From assembly GCA_041741095.1 (NCBI GenBank), contig JBGSKQ010000143.1, positions 124,001 through 188,000 on the forward strand: DNA of 64,000 bases, given 5' to 3'. Position numbers and translations under genes: made by a program. Below the pieces are notes generated by a model. It did not search any database. It was given only the letters and a program-made list of their open reading frames with translations, and had not been told where the DNA came from. Positions 1 through 9,195 of the stretch are shown one piece after another. The DNA is from UBA6168 sp041741095. Lineage in GTDB: Bacteria; Bacteroidota; Bacteroidia; Chitinophagales; Saprospiraceae. Position 1 is the stretch's first letter; every line of letters starts with the position of its first letter.

Positions 1-3000
1 GCGGGAATATTGAACGTGGTGCTGACCGTGACAGACCAAGCGGGCAACGTTACTACCTGTAATACCTTCGTTAATGTAACCACCCAGGCACCGCAACCTT
101 CTGCCAATAGCGATTGCGGCAGCACCGACCTACAGCTTTTTGCCAACCCGCCAGCAACAGCCGGCAACAACGTTTTCCAATATACTTGGTACGACCCGAA
201 CGGGGTGCCTTTTGCTTTTGTAAAAAATCCAGTTATCCAAAATGCCGATACGGGCGATTTGGGTTTCTATTCCGTAGTGATTCAGGGCGTAACAGGTTGC
301 CAGTCAGTAGCTTCTGTCCAGGTGACCTGCGATTTGCTGCCCTTGCAAAAACCCGCTGTGCAGACGCCCAGTCCTATCATCTGCGAAGACGAAATCGTAC
401 AACTCAACACCACTGCCGTTTGCGGAACTACGGTGAAATATAAATGGTATGCGGGCATCGCCCCGAATGGTATGTTGATGAACACAACGACAGTTCCTTC
501 CTATAGCATGATGCCCGCTGCATCCGGTACTTTCAATTTTTATGTAGTGGTGGAAAGGAACGGCTGCGACTCCGAAGCTTCAGAGGCCATCAGTGTTCAA
601 GTGAAAACAACGCCTATGGCACAACCTGCCTTGGCCAATATCACCGTTTGCGAAGGCGACCAAATTTTGTTGAACTCTATCAACAACTCGCCCGGCACTG
701 TTTGCCATTGGACCGGCCCTTGTGGTTTTGAATCTTTCAATTGCAGCCCGGCGCCCATCAACAACAGTTCGATGTGCAATGCGGGGGTTTATACTTTGAT
801 CGTTTCAAACGGTGGCTGCGAATCCGAACCAGCCCTTGTTTCCGTCATTGTAAACATCAGGCCTACGCAGCCCGGCATCACGAACTCCACCTCCATCAAT
901 AATCCTGCTTGTGATGGAACTTCAGTGACCTTGACTGCTACCAATACCCCTGGCGCTGTATCCTATTTGTGGACATCGCCCATGCTGACCACCTTTTCCA
1001 CGCCGACCAATACCTTGACGCTGCCTGCCGCCGACATTACCAAAGATGCAGGTGTGTGGACGGTGCAAGCCATTGGAACCCCTTGCGAATCAACCGTTTC
1101 TGCACCGACCACGGTTTACATCGTGGCCATGCCACAAGGCGTGACGGCGGCAGCTACGCCAACGGAAGTTTGCGAAGGCCAAAGCTTCCAGCTTTCTGCT
1201 TCTTCTGCTTCGCAAAATGTCAGCTTCAAGTGGACTTACCCGAACGGCCAGATGGTGGCACTGCCCAATCCTACCGTATCGAATGTGAATAACGCCAACA
1301 ACGGCATTTACACCTTGACCGTTACCAACCAATTTGGCTGCTCTGTACAAACTACGGTGGATGTAGAAATATTAAACAGGGTGGAAATCAACGGCGCTGC
1401 GCCACAGAATATTCCGGCATGTGTGACCAGCCCCATCAACGTTTCGCTGGTTGCCACTTTGTTCCCGCTGAATGATGGTACTTATCAATACGCTTGGTCA
1501 GGGCCGGGCGGCTATTTTTCTGCCGACAGCATCGCTATCATCCCAGGCGCTACTGCCTCGAATAATGGCACTTATACATTGGTAGTTACCAACGCTGAAG
1601 GCTGCGTTTCTTTGCCCTATACGGTGGAGGTAGCGATACCCAATATTATCCCCACCCCGGCCGGGCCGCCTGTCATCAGCCCTTCCAATGCGTCTTTCTG
1701 CGAAGGCGACAACGTGACGTTTACCATACCACCATATCCAGGTCCGAACGGCCAATATGAATGGACTGGCCCATCCGGCATTTATCTGACCACAACGCCC
1801 ACTTTGACGCTCAATGACCTGGAGCTGTCCGATGCGGGTGCCTATTCCGTCAGGTACATGATAAACGATTGCCCCTCTGCACCATCTGGCTCGGTTACTT
1901 TATTGGTTAACCCAACGCCGGTCATTACAGCCGACTACAACGGCCCAGTGTGCGAAGGCAATGTGCTGATTTTGGAAGTGGAATGTACCAATGGCGCTAC
2001 TTACGAGTGGGATGGCCCCAATGGCTTCAGCTCTTCCGTTTGCAACCCGTCCATTCCAAATGCCAATCCTGCGCTTCATCCAGGAACTTACACTGTACGC
2101 AAAAGGCTGAACGGGTGCTGGTCGGAGCTTTCAACTGTCGTGGTAGAAGTGAATGAAGAGCCAGCCGTACCGACCGCCATCAACGCAGGGCCTTATTGTG
2201 GCAGCACTGAAAATGTAATACTCAGCGTGACGGCCAATTCAGCCACTCCGGGTGCTACTTACACCTGGTACAACAGCTCAGGTGTACCGCTGGGCAACGC
2301 AACGCCTTCGCTCAATTTTGCCTTGCCAGACCCAAGCCAATACACCAATGGCAACTACGAGTTCTATGTAGTGGCTTCGACGGATGGTTGTCCTTCTACG
2401 CCTTCAGTGCCAACTGTTGTAACAATCAATACTGTGCCAACCAACCAAGCAGAGGCAGGGCCGGACATTACAGCTTGCCAGGGGGAAATTTTGACCCTGC
2501 AAGCCACAGCACCTACAGTTGGAACAGGGCTTTGGTCTTTGGTGGCTGGCAACCCGAACGGCGTTTCCATTGCCAACCCGAACCAAGCCACTACGACCAT
2601 CGCCGGGCTGACGCCGAACGAGACTTATTTGTTCCAATGGACACTCTCCAACGGCGCATGTGAGGATTACTCTTCCGATCAGGTAGAAGTTTTTGTCAAC
2701 CAACTTGAACAAGCAGATGCTGGGGATGCCATCACGGTTTGCCATACCAATATTGCACAATTGGACGCCGTGGCACCTGTTTCAAACGAAGGAATATGGA
2801 CACAGCCCGCTTCGCAGGCCAACCTTGGCATTGTCATCGTTGACCCAGGCAATCCTGAAACACAGATCACTGGCTTGGTGCCAGGGAATACCTACCAGTT
2901 CACTTGGACCATTAACGGCGGCTGTGGTACTTCCTCTGAAGTGGTACTGGTGACGGTGACCAACGAAGATGCCTACGCTGGCACAGACTTCCAGGACTGC

Positions 3001-3756
3001 GGCGATGGCTGCACGGAAATCAATGCTATTGCTGCTTTAAGTGGAAATGGTATGTGGTCAAGTCCCAACGCCAACATCAGCATCGCCACACCAACCGATC
3101 CAAGTACCACGGTTTGCAGTTTGACGCCGGGCGACAACATTCTCATCTGGACCATCAACGATGGCGCTTGCGGCCATTATTCCGTGGACTCAGTGGTGAT
3201 TGAATACCAAATAGCGCCCGTGCCACAGGATGACGCTGCTACGGTGGAATTCGGAGGTTCAACTAACTTGAACGTCATTGACAATGACATTATACCAGGT
3301 TTCTTTACATTGGAAATCACCCAGCAGCCATTGCATGGCGCTGCTGAGTTGAGCTTCAATGGCGAATTGGGCTACAATGCCGATATCAATTTCGTTGGGC
3401 AGGATATCCTCATCTATGAAGTATGTGTGGATGGCTGCGACTGCGAAACGGCGACTGTCATTTTCAATGTAGGCCAAAATGCCAAGTGTGAAATCCCGAC
3501 CATCATCACACCCAATGGCGACGACTGGAACGATGCCTTTATCGTGCCTTGCCTCTCGAACAATGACCGCTTCCCGACAAGTAAAGTGGGAATCTTCAAC
3601 CAATGGGGTGATGAGGTTTTCCACGCCGAGCCATACAAAAATGACTGGGAAGGCACCTTCGATGGAGAAGATTTGCCAGCAGGCACCTACTTCTACGTCG
3701 TGGATTTCGGCGATGGCGAAAAGCCAGAAACGGGTTATTTAATCATTCAACGCTAA
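1..3756 (+). CDS. Giant Ig-like repeat protein with T9SS type B (gliding-associated) C-terminal domain, 5'-truncated by the window
   Basis: The frame is open from base 1, so the true start lies outside the window; at least 1,250 residues are visible. Counting from the codon at position 10, about nine Ig-like modules of 80-90 residues run from residue 28 to 805. Each has a Cys-Glu-Gly-type first strand (CEGDQILL, CEGQSFQL, CEGDNVTF) and a late Gly-Cys. Three PKD-like modules follow (AGPDITACQG and relatives, about 806-1060), then a cadherin/VCBS-like module (DDAATVEFGG, about 1065-1145). The last 95 residues are a gliding motility-associated C-terminal domain (IITPNGDDWND, FNQWGDEVF, LPAGTYFYVV), the type B T9SS signal. 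It is therefore an exported surface or adhesin-like protein; no ligand can be inferred. A PorP/SprF gene follows 74 bp downstream, the usual partner of type B substrates. Confidence 0.93.
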   Translation, partial: AGILNVVLTVTDQAGNVTTCNTFVNVTTQAPQPSANSDCGSTDLQLFANPPATAGNNVFQYTWYDPNGVPFAFVKNPVIQNADTGDLGFYSVVIQGVTGCQSVASVQVTCDLLPLQKPAVQTPSPIICEDEIVQLNTTAVCGTTVKYKWYAGIAPNGMLMNTTTVPSYSMMPAASGTFNFYVVVERNGCDSEASEAISVQVKTTPMAQPALANITVCEGDQILLNSINNSPGTVCHWTGPCGFESFNCSPAPINNSSMCNAGVYTLIVSNGGCESEPALVSVIVNIRPTQPGITNSTSINNPACDGTSVTLTATNTPGAVSYLWTSPMLTTFSTPTNTLTLPAADITKDAGVWTVQAIGTPCESTVSAPTTVYIVAMPQGVTAAATPTEVCEGQSFQLSASSASQNVSFKWTYPNGQMVALPNPTVSNVNNANNGIYTLTVTNQFGCSVQTTVDVEILNRVEINGAAPQNIPACVTSPINVSLVATLFPLNDGTYQYAWSGPGGYFSADSIAIIPGATASNNGTYTLVVTNAEGCVSLPYTVEVAIPNIIPTPAGPPVISPSNASFCEGDNVTFTIPPYPGPNGQYEWTGPSGIYLTTTPTLTLNDLELSDAGAYSVRYMINDCPSAPSGSVTLLVNPTPVITADYNGPVCEGNVLILEVECTNGATYEWDGPNGFSSSVCNPSIPNANPALHPGTYTVRKRLNGCWSELSTVVVEVNEEPAVPTAINAGPYCGSTENVILSVTANSATPGATYTWYNSSGVPLGNATPSLNFALPDPSQYTNGNYEFYVVASTDGCPSTPSVPTVVTINTVPTNQAEAGPDITACQGEILTLQATAPTVGTGLWSLVAGNPNGVSIANPNQATTTIAGLTPNETYLFQWTLSNGACEDYSSDQVEVFVNQLEQADAGDAITVCHTNIAQLDAVAPVSNEGIWTQPASQANLGIVIVDPGNPETQITGLVPGNTYQFTWTINGGCGTSSEVVLVTVTNEDAYAGTDFQDCGDGCTEINAIAALSGNGMWSSPNANISIATPTDPSTTVCSLTPGDNILIWTINDGACGHYSVDSVVIEYQIAPVPQDDAATVEFGGSTNLNVIDNDIIPGFFTLEITQQPLHGAAELSFNGELGYNADINFVGQDILIYEVCVDGCDCETATVIFNVGQNAKCEIPTIITPNGDDWNDAFIVPCLSNNDRFPTSKVGIFNQWGDEVFHAEPYKNDWEGTFDGEDLPAGTYFYVVDFGDGEKPETGYLIIQR

Positions 3757-3764
3757 TCCCTTTA

Positions 3765-3815
3765 ATGATGGATGATGAACGGGATTCAAGGTTCATCATT
3801 CATCGTTCATCGTTC
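3765..3815. repeat. Heptamer inverted-repeat array
   Basis: A short left arm (GATGATGAAC) faces a right arm built of GTTCATC/ATTCATC heptamers, between the Ig-like gene and the PorP gene. It belongs to the dispersed short-period repeat family seen throughout the window. It is translated if the upstream ATG at 3765 is used, one reason to prefer the start at 3831. Confidence 0.75.
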
Positions 3816-3830
3816 CAAAAAAATACTTTC

Positions 3831-4796
3831 ATGAAAAACATCCTTACTTCCACCATACTACTTGCAATGGCCATAATGGTTTTGCCCTTTGCTGCAATGG
3901 CGCAGCAGCAGCCGCACAATACGCAGTTCATGTATTACAAACTGGGCTACAACCCTGCCTATGCGGGCAGTCAGGAGTCGGCCTGCGTCACTTGTATTTA
4001 CCGCCAGCAATGGACGGGCGTGGATGGGGCACCTTCCATGGCCATCGCTAGCTTCAACATGCCCTTGGCCAATCAGCGGGTCGGCGTCGGCGCCAACCTC
4101 TACCGCCACACCATTGGCATTACCACCATGTACAACCTGGATGGGGCTTACAGCTATCGGGTGCGCCTTGGCAACGGTATGCTCGGCATGGGCTTGATGG
4201 CTTCCATCCGCTCGCTGGAGCAGGATTTTCAAAAAACGACCGCCACGCAGTCAAAAGTTGAGGATTCCGGCATCCCCGGCACGACGCAGGACAAATTCCT
4301 GTTCAACTTCGGGGCGGGCCTCTATTTCAACAATGAAAATGTGTATTTAGGAATTTCAGCGCCCCGTTTGCTGGAAAACAATATAGATTTTTCCAGTTCA
4401 AACGGCTTCATTTCCAGGGAAGTGCAGCACATATACATGATGGGCGGTGTTGCTATTCCGCTGAGCGAAAATTTGAAACTGAAACCCCAGGCTTTGATCA
4501 AATACGTGCCAAAAGCACCTATTGACATGGATGCCAATGTGAGTTTCATCATCATGGATCGCTACATAGCGGGTGTTACCTATCGTTTGGGCGGTGACAA
4601 AACGAGCGGCATTGGCGAGTCCATTGACATTCTGATAGCCGCCCAGTTGACCAAAAACCTCATGTTTGGCCTGTCCTACGACTACACCTTGTCTGAAATT
4701 AGCAGCAATACGATGGGCAGCGTAGAGGCTTCCCTGCAATACTGCTTTGGCACCTCTGACCCGAACAAGGAATACGTGAACCCGAGGTTCTTTTGA
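3831..4796 (+). CDS. PorP/SprF family type IX secretion membrane protein
   Basis: 321 residues from the ATG at 3831. The start was chosen because it begins a clear signal peptide (MKNILTSTILLAMA, cleavage likely after AMA-Q); the earlier in-frame ATG at 3765 lies in a repeat array. The mature N-terminus carries the family signature FMYYKLGYNPAYAGS followed by RQQWTGVDGAPS. The rest alternates short amphipathic strands (GVGANLYRHTIG, FGAGLYFNNEN, LMFGLSYDYTLSEI), as in an outer-membrane beta-barrel. PorP/SprF proteins are known to accompany secretion or surface anchoring of T9SS type B proteins such as SprB, and this gene directly follows one. The family call is secure; pairing with the upstream protein is inferred from adjacency. 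Confidence 0.95.
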   Translation: MKNILTSTILLAMAIMVLPFAAMAQQQPHNTQFMYYKLGYNPAYAGSQESACVTCIYRQQWTGVDGAPSMAIASFNMPLANQRVGVGANLYRHTIGITTMYNLDGAYSYRVRLGNGMLGMGLMASIRSLEQDFQKTTATQSKVEDSGIPGTTQDKFLFNFGAGLYFNNENVYLGISAPRLLENNIDFSSSNGFISREVQHIYMMGGVAIPLSENLKLKPQALIKYVPKAPIDMDANVSFIIMDRYIAGVTYRLGGDKTSGIGESIDILIAAQLTKNLMFGLSYDYTLSEISSNTMGSVEASLQYCFGTSDPNKEYVNPRFF

Positions 4797-4803
4797 TGAT
4801 GGC

Positions 4804-4873
4804 ATTGTTTCATGGCTTCATTGTCTCATAGTTTATGCTAAATGACAATGAAACATTGAAGCCATGAAACAAT
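4804..4873. repeat. Octamer inverted-repeat array
   Basis: The left arm (units CATGGCTT, CATTGTCT) and right arm (units AATGAAAC, ATTGAAGC) are near-complementary with an 8-nt period and could fold into a long hairpin between the PorP and OmpA genes. No clear T-run follows, so terminator function is uncertain. Confidence 0.75.
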
Positions 4874-4941
4874 AATAAACCCTTCTACTTTCAAGTTTTA
4901 TCACCACCCCTCTACGAAAACCACAAATCCAGACACCTGCC

Positions 4942-6975
4942 ATGAAATATTTCCTTTCGATTTTTTTCATTTCCATTTTACCCTATTGCCTATCGGCGCA
5001 ACAGCAAAGCTCAAAAACAAAAAGCGCTGATAAAATTTATGAAAAAGGCGGCGTCAAGCTCAGCAATGCCAGTGGTATCAATACGGAAAGCAATGAGTTT
5101 TCCCCAACTTTTTACCAAAATGGGCTAGTGTATGTGTCTTTTCACAAGGCCGGGCCGATAGACGACAAGACCGGCAAGCCTTTTTTTGAGTTGTTTTTTT
5201 CAGAAACCGATGAATTCGGGCTGCCGCAGAGCAGACCCAGGGAGTTTTCCCTGTCCATCAATTCGCAGGTACACGAAGGCCCAGTCTCGTTCAGCCGTGA
5301 TTTCAACACGATATATTTTACCCGCAACAACCTGGAAGGCGGCATCCCAAAAGCCAATACGAAAAAGCAGGTGCCAATGAAGATTTACGAAGCCAGGCGT
5401 GGCAAATTCGATTGGGAAAACATCCAGGAAATGCCCTTCAACAGCAACGAGTACACCTGTTTTCACCCCGCTTTGTCAAAAGATGGCATCCGCCTCTTTT
5501 TCGCCTCCGACATGCCGGGCGGCTATGGCGGCTACGATTTGTATTATGTAGAAAAAAAGGCCGACACATGGTCGAAACCCATCAACCTGGGGGCCGACAT
5601 CAATACCACTGGCAACGAAGTGTTCCCATTCCTGCACGAGACCGGCACTTTGTTTTTTTCGTCCAATGGGCACACTGGCAGCGGCAACCTCGATATTTTT
5701 TCCATTGACATCAGCGGCAATTCCTGGGGCGAGCTGAAAAACCTCGCTACCCCATTTAATTCAGCGAAGGACGACCTCGGTTTTATCCTAAATGAAGAAG
5801 GGACAAAGGGCTATTTTTCCTCTGACCGCCCCGATGGCAGCGGCGAGGATGACATCTACATGTTTGAATCTGCCATGCCGATCATCAACAGCGAAGCGGT
5901 GATGCTCAGTGCCATGATCGTTGCCTTCGATGCCCGCACCAATGAGCGCCTCCCGAACGCTGGCATCCGTATTTTCCAGCGCACGGAAGATGGTTTTGTG
6001 GAAGGGAACAACTATTACGACGTGCAACTTCTGCCAGGGGAAAAAGGCGACATGGTGATGAAATTGCAGCGCAAAAATGAAGGCGACCTGCCCGAACCGA
6101 CGATTTTCACCACGGTGAGTGGCGAAGCGCTGACCAGCATGCGCCAGGACAAAAGCTATCTTGTTTTGGTAACAAAAGAAGGCTACGAGAGCGCCGAAGT
6201 GATGCACTCTACGGTGGGTGAAACGGCTGCCCAAACCATCCGTGTGCCCATGAATTCGAGGAGTTGTGCGGCACTGAGCGGCTTGGTTACCATCAACGGC
6301 TATCAAAATGGCGTGGCCAACGCCCTTGTCCGTATTGTGAATGAAACTCAGGGAACAGAACAAACTTTGCGCAGCGGCGCTACGGGCCAGTTCGACTATT
6401 GCCTGGTGCCGGAATGCGACTACACGGTTTATGCTGAAAAAGAAGGCTATGAAAATGGCATGGCCAAGGTCTCCACCACGGGCAGCGGTTTTACTGAAAA
6501 ATCAGTGACCGTGCGGCTAAAGCCACTCAACAACGAAATAGTAAAAGAACCCATCAAAGAGGGTAGCGTCATCGTCTTGGAGAACATCTACTATGACTTC
6601 AACCAGTACATTATCCGAAGCGGTGCTGCCCGTGACCTCGACGCCCTCGCCCAGTTGATGAAGCAATACCCCAGTATGAACATTGAGCTTATCGCACACA
6701 CGGACAGCCGTGGCACGGAGGTTTATAACCAAGATCTTTCCCTGAAAAGGGCCGAATCCGCCCGCCGTTACCTTATCCAAAAGGGCATCCAGGCCCACCG
6801 CATCGAAGCCTTTGGCTATGGCGAATCGCAAATCCGCAACCGCTGCAAAGAGGGTGTCGAATGTGCCGAAGAAGAACACCAGTACAACCGCCGCACGGAG
6901 GTGAAAGTGGTGAAAATTGACGAGCCGGTGAAGGTGGAATACCAGGAAGGGACACCGGTTGAGGGAGGAAATTGA
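4942..6975 (+). CDS. OmpA family protein with PD40 repeats (PorE-like)
   Basis: 677 residues with a signal peptide (MKYFLSIFFISILPYCLSA). Residues about 45-310 contain PD40/WD40-like strands with the motifs LSKDGIRLFFASDMPGG, TGTLFFSSNGHTGSG and GYFSSDRPDGSGEDDIY. A carboxypeptidase-regulatory-like beta domain lies at about 440-520 (LSGLVTINGYQNGVANALV). The C-terminal 120 residues form an OmpA domain (IYYDFNQYIIRSGA, HTDSRGTEVYNQDLSLKRA) with the Asp and Arg that bind peptidoglycan diaminopimelate. The order PD40, regulatory-like domain, OmpA matches PorE-like T9SS components. It lies 145 bp after the PorP gene. Likely role: periplasmic or outer-membrane protein tying the secretion or surface apparatus to peptidoglycan. 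Other OmpA/PD40 proteins share this architecture, so the T9SS role is inference. Confidence 0.92.
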   Translation: MKYFLSIFFISILPYCLSAQQQSSKTKSADKIYEKGGVKLSNASGINTESNEFSPTFYQNGLVYVSFHKAGPIDDKTGKPFFELFFSETDEFGLPQSRPREFSLSINSQVHEGPVSFSRDFNTIYFTRNNLEGGIPKANTKKQVPMKIYEARRGKFDWENIQEMPFNSNEYTCFHPALSKDGIRLFFASDMPGGYGGYDLYYVEKKADTWSKPINLGADINTTGNEVFPFLHETGTLFFSSNGHTGSGNLDIFSIDISGNSWGELKNLATPFNSAKDDLGFILNEEGTKGYFSSDRPDGSGEDDIYMFESAMPIINSEAVMLSAMIVAFDARTNERLPNAGIRIFQRTEDGFVEGNNYYDVQLLPGEKGDMVMKLQRKNEGDLPEPTIFTTVSGEALTSMRQDKSYLVLVTKEGYESAEVMHSTVGETAAQTIRVPMNSRSCAALSGLVTINGYQNGVANALVRIVNETQGTEQTLRSGATGQFDYCLVPECDYTVYAEKEGYENGMAKVSTTGSGFTEKSVTVRLKPLNNEIVKEPIKEGSVIVLENIYYDFNQYIIRSGAARDLDALAQLMKQYPSMNIELIAHTDSRGTEVYNQDLSLKRAESARRYLIQKGIQAHRIEAFGYGESQIRNRCKEGVECAEEEHQYNRRTEVKVVKIDEPVKVEYQEGTPVEGGN

Positions 6976-6988
6976 TGTACGAATGACG

Positions 6989-7030
6989 ATTTACGATTTT
7001 ACGATTGGGTTCAATCGTAAAATCGTAAAT
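6989..7030. terminator. Perfect 18-bp hairpin between convergent genes
   Basis: An 18-nt arm (6989-7006, ATTTACG/ATTTTACG units) and its exact complement (7013-7030) flank a 6-nt loop. It lies between the OmpA gene (plus) and the epimerase gene (minus, ending at 7032), where a bidirectional terminator is expected. It is built from the same kind of 7-8 nt units as the dispersed repeat family. Confidence 0.7.
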
Positions 7031-7031
7031 T

Positions 7032-8087
7032 TCAATAGCCCAAGCCATTTCCCTCCGCTGGATACAATACCCCATTTTTCAAAATAACCATCCCTGCAAA
7101 GGGGTCGTCCAACAAATCAAAATGGCCATCCAGGTCGGCGAAGTGGACGTTAGATCGGGCGAGTGCAAAATGCAATCCAGCCGCTATCCCCAAGGCCGAT
7201 TCGTCCATGCAGCCCACCATTGCCTCCACGCCCGCCGCTTTCGCCACTGAATTGATGTGAAGCGCCTCCGTGATGCCGCCCGTTTTCATCAGTTTGATAT
7301 TGATGGTATCCGTCCAGTCGTTGCTGGTGAGGTGAAAAACGTCTTTGAGGCTGAGCAAACTCTCATCGGCCATTACCGGCACGGGCACTTTGGAAGTCAC
7401 CTCACCGAGTAGTTCGGTCGCTCCGCTGGCTGTCGGTTGTTCGAAGAGGGCGATGCCCACGTCCATTGTTTCTTTGATGAAACGCACCGACTGCTCCACG
7501 GTGTAGCCTTGGTTGGCATCGAAACGCAATTCGATAGCGTGGCCGATCTCCTCCCGCAGTTTTATTAGTTTTTCAATATCTTCCTCCACATCCTTTCCGC
7601 CTTTTATTTTTAGGATAAAAAAGCCTTTTTTGATAAAATCCCTGGCTTTGGCGAGCGTGTCTTCAATGGATAGGATGCCGATGGTTACACTAGTGGGGAT
7701 GCTTTCCCGGTAGCCGCCGAGCAGTTGGTAAAGCGGCACCTGCGCCTGCTTGGCCATGATGTCGTAAATGGCCATGTCAGCCATTGCCCTGGCAGAGGGG
7801 CTTTTGGGCAAAACCTGTTGCAAACCCTTCTCTATCAGCGTGTAGCGGAAGGGGTTCATGCCTTTTAGCCAAGGCTCAATAGCTTGCTCAAAATCGTGCA
7901 GGACGCCCTGCGGTGTTTCGCCCGTCACGTGCAAATCGGGAGAGGCGCAGCCCCAGCCCGTCAATCCTGTATCGGTGCCAATTTTAATGATGATGTTTAC
8001 ACACCTGTCAATGGTATCGTAAGCGATGCTGTAAGGCTCGGCGAGCGGCAGTTCGATGGGCCAACATTCGAGTTGGGTTATTTTCAT
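7032..8087 (-). CDS. dgcA: Dipeptide epimerase / DgcA-like racemase (enolase superfamily)
   Basis: 351 residues, typical of the mandelate racemase/dipeptide epimerase group. Visible catalytic features are the KIKGG second-lysine strand, metal ligands in ELRFDANQGYT, LFEQPT and VMADES, and the opposite-face lysine in INIKLMKTGG; MVGCMDES closes the barrel. Family members epimerise L-Ala-D/L-Glu or related dipeptides from murein. The DgcA subgroup is reported to racemise N-acetyl-D-glutamate with DgcN in a D-glutamate catabolic route. The start codon overlaps the stop of the DUF1611 gene (ATGA), so the two are translationally coupled, and DUF1611 is the DgcN family; this favours the DgcA reading. 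The exact substrate cannot be decided from sequence alone. Confidence 0.88.
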   Translation of the reverse strand: MKITQLECWPIELPLAEPYSIAYDTIDRCVNIIIKIGTDTGLTGWGCASPDLHVTGETPQGVLHDFEQAIEPWLKGMNPFRYTLIEKGLQQVLPKSPSARAMADMAIYDIMAKQAQVPLYQLLGGYRESIPTSVTIGILSIEDTLAKARDFIKKGFFILKIKGGKDVEEDIEKLIKLREEIGHAIELRFDANQGYTVEQSVRFIKETMDVGIALFEQPTASGATELLGEVTSKVPVPVMADESLLSLKDVFHLTSNDWTDTINIKLMKTGGITEALHINSVAKAAGVEAMVGCMDESALGIAAGLHFALARSNVHFADLDGHFDLLDDPFAGMVILKNGVLYPAEGNGLGY

Positions 8088-9148
8088 TTCAATTTTTCCT
8101 TTAAAACCGCCACCAGCCCTTCGCCCCCGTCCACCAGCACATCGAAAGCGGGCAGGCCCGTTTCGTCCTTGATTTTGGCGCAGGCAGCAGGGATTTCTTC
8201 AGGGCGCATATCCTCGTGGTTCACGGTGACGGCGATGACTTTTTTACCCGAAATAATTTCAATGGCACGGATCTGCTCTGGCAGCGGGTGCAGTGGGTAG
8301 CCGGGAAAGCCGTCGTATTCCAGGCGTTTGGGCGCATGTTGCAAAATGACATAATCGGGTCGGCCTGCGGCCAATATTTCGAAACCGCCGGGGTAGGCAG
8401 GGTTCATCAAGCTGCCCTGCCCTTCGATGACGATGACGTCGGGCCGTTCGTTTTTCCAAGCTTCGTGGACGGCATGTTCTATTTCGCCAGAAACAAAGTC
8501 GTTGATGAGCGAGTCCATGACCATGCTGTACTTGGCGCCTTGCATCCAGGCGGTTTGGCCGGTGCCTATGAGTTCGGCCTTCATCTGGGCAGCCCGGAAG
8601 GCGTGGACGATGATCCAGGCGGTGGTGCGCTTGCCGATGGCCGAATCGGTGCCGAGGATGGCTAATTTCAAGCAGTCCACCTCCTCTATTTTACCAGAAA
8701 AAAAATGAAGTTCGCTGCGGTCGGGCGTTTTGCGGATGTCACGGATTTGGCAACCGTGATTTTGCGCCAGGGCAACGATTTCGGGGTCGTGAGAGAGGAA
8801 ATCGTGGAGGCCGCTGTCCACATGCAGCCCGTGCTTCAAGGCTTTTTTAACATCTTGCCGGGCATGTGGGGCCAGCCTCCCGCCGTCAGGGGCAATGCCG
8901 ATGACGAGGTATTGGGCTTCCCTGCCCCTTTCCGCCAACGCTTCTTCCATGCTGGCGAAAACGGGTATGTTTTTTTGTTTGCCGTCCAGCACTTCGCCTG
9001 CGTCCAGTCCGGCATACTTTTCATCAATGACACCATGCACATGGTAACGCTCTGTGAAGCGCACCAAGCCGTGTGCGGTCTTGCCGTTCGGGGTGTTGAA
9101 TGCGCCCTGGCAATAGACGAGGGCATTTCCGTCAAGTGGTTTTTTCAT
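8084..9148 (-). CDS. dgcN: DUF1611 family protein, DgcN-like
   Basis: 354 residues from the ATG at 9148 (MKKPLDGN). A longer frame starting with TTG at 9199 would translate the palindromic repeat upstream and is rejected. The N-terminal half resembles a Rossmann-like domain (LVIGIAPDGG). The C-terminal half is a P-loop domain with GTDSAIGKRTTA, the strand VIVIEGQGSLMNPAYPGG and HAPKRLEYDG, all characteristic of DUF1611. Members of this family called DgcN are described as N-acetyltransferases acting on D-glutamate, upstream of the DgcA racemase. The gene sits second in a minus-strand operon after a PLP enzyme and overlaps the epimerase by four bases. Family call is strong; the acetyltransferase role is by family and context. 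Confidence 0.85.
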   Translation of the reverse strand: MKKPLDGNALVYCQGAFNTPNGKTAHGLVRFTERYHVHGVIDEKYAGLDAGEVLDGKQKNIPVFASMEEALAERGREAQYLVIGIAPDGGRLAPHARQDVKKALKHGLHVDSGLHDFLSHDPEIVALAQNHGCQIRDIRKTPDRSELHFFSGKIEEVDCLKLAILGTDSAIGKRTTAWIIVHAFRAAQMKAELIGTGQTAWMQGAKYSMVMDSLINDFVSGEIEHAVHEAWKNERPDVIVIEGQGSLMNPAYPGGFEILAAGRPDYVILQHAPKRLEYDGFPGYPLHPLPEQIRAIEIISGKKVIAVTVNHEDMRPEEIPAACAKIKDETGLPAFDVLVDGGEGLVAVLKEKLK

Positions 9149-9157
9149 AATCAAATG

Positions 9158-9192
9158 GTTAAATGGCTTCCTGCCTGTCGGCAGGCAGGCAG
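9158..9192. repeat. CCTGCC-type palindromic repeat
   Basis: A palindrome of CCTGCCTG facing CAGGCAGG with a short loop lies in the 47-bp gap between two co-directional operon genes, next to ATGGTT/ATGGCTTC words of the octamer family. It could form a stable hairpin in the operon mRNA. Confidence 0.6.
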
Positions 9193-9195
9193 CCA

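Noticed and set aside
3765..3830. N-terminal extension of the PorP protein
   Set aside because: The extra 22 residues are translated repeat array; the signal peptide begins at 3831.
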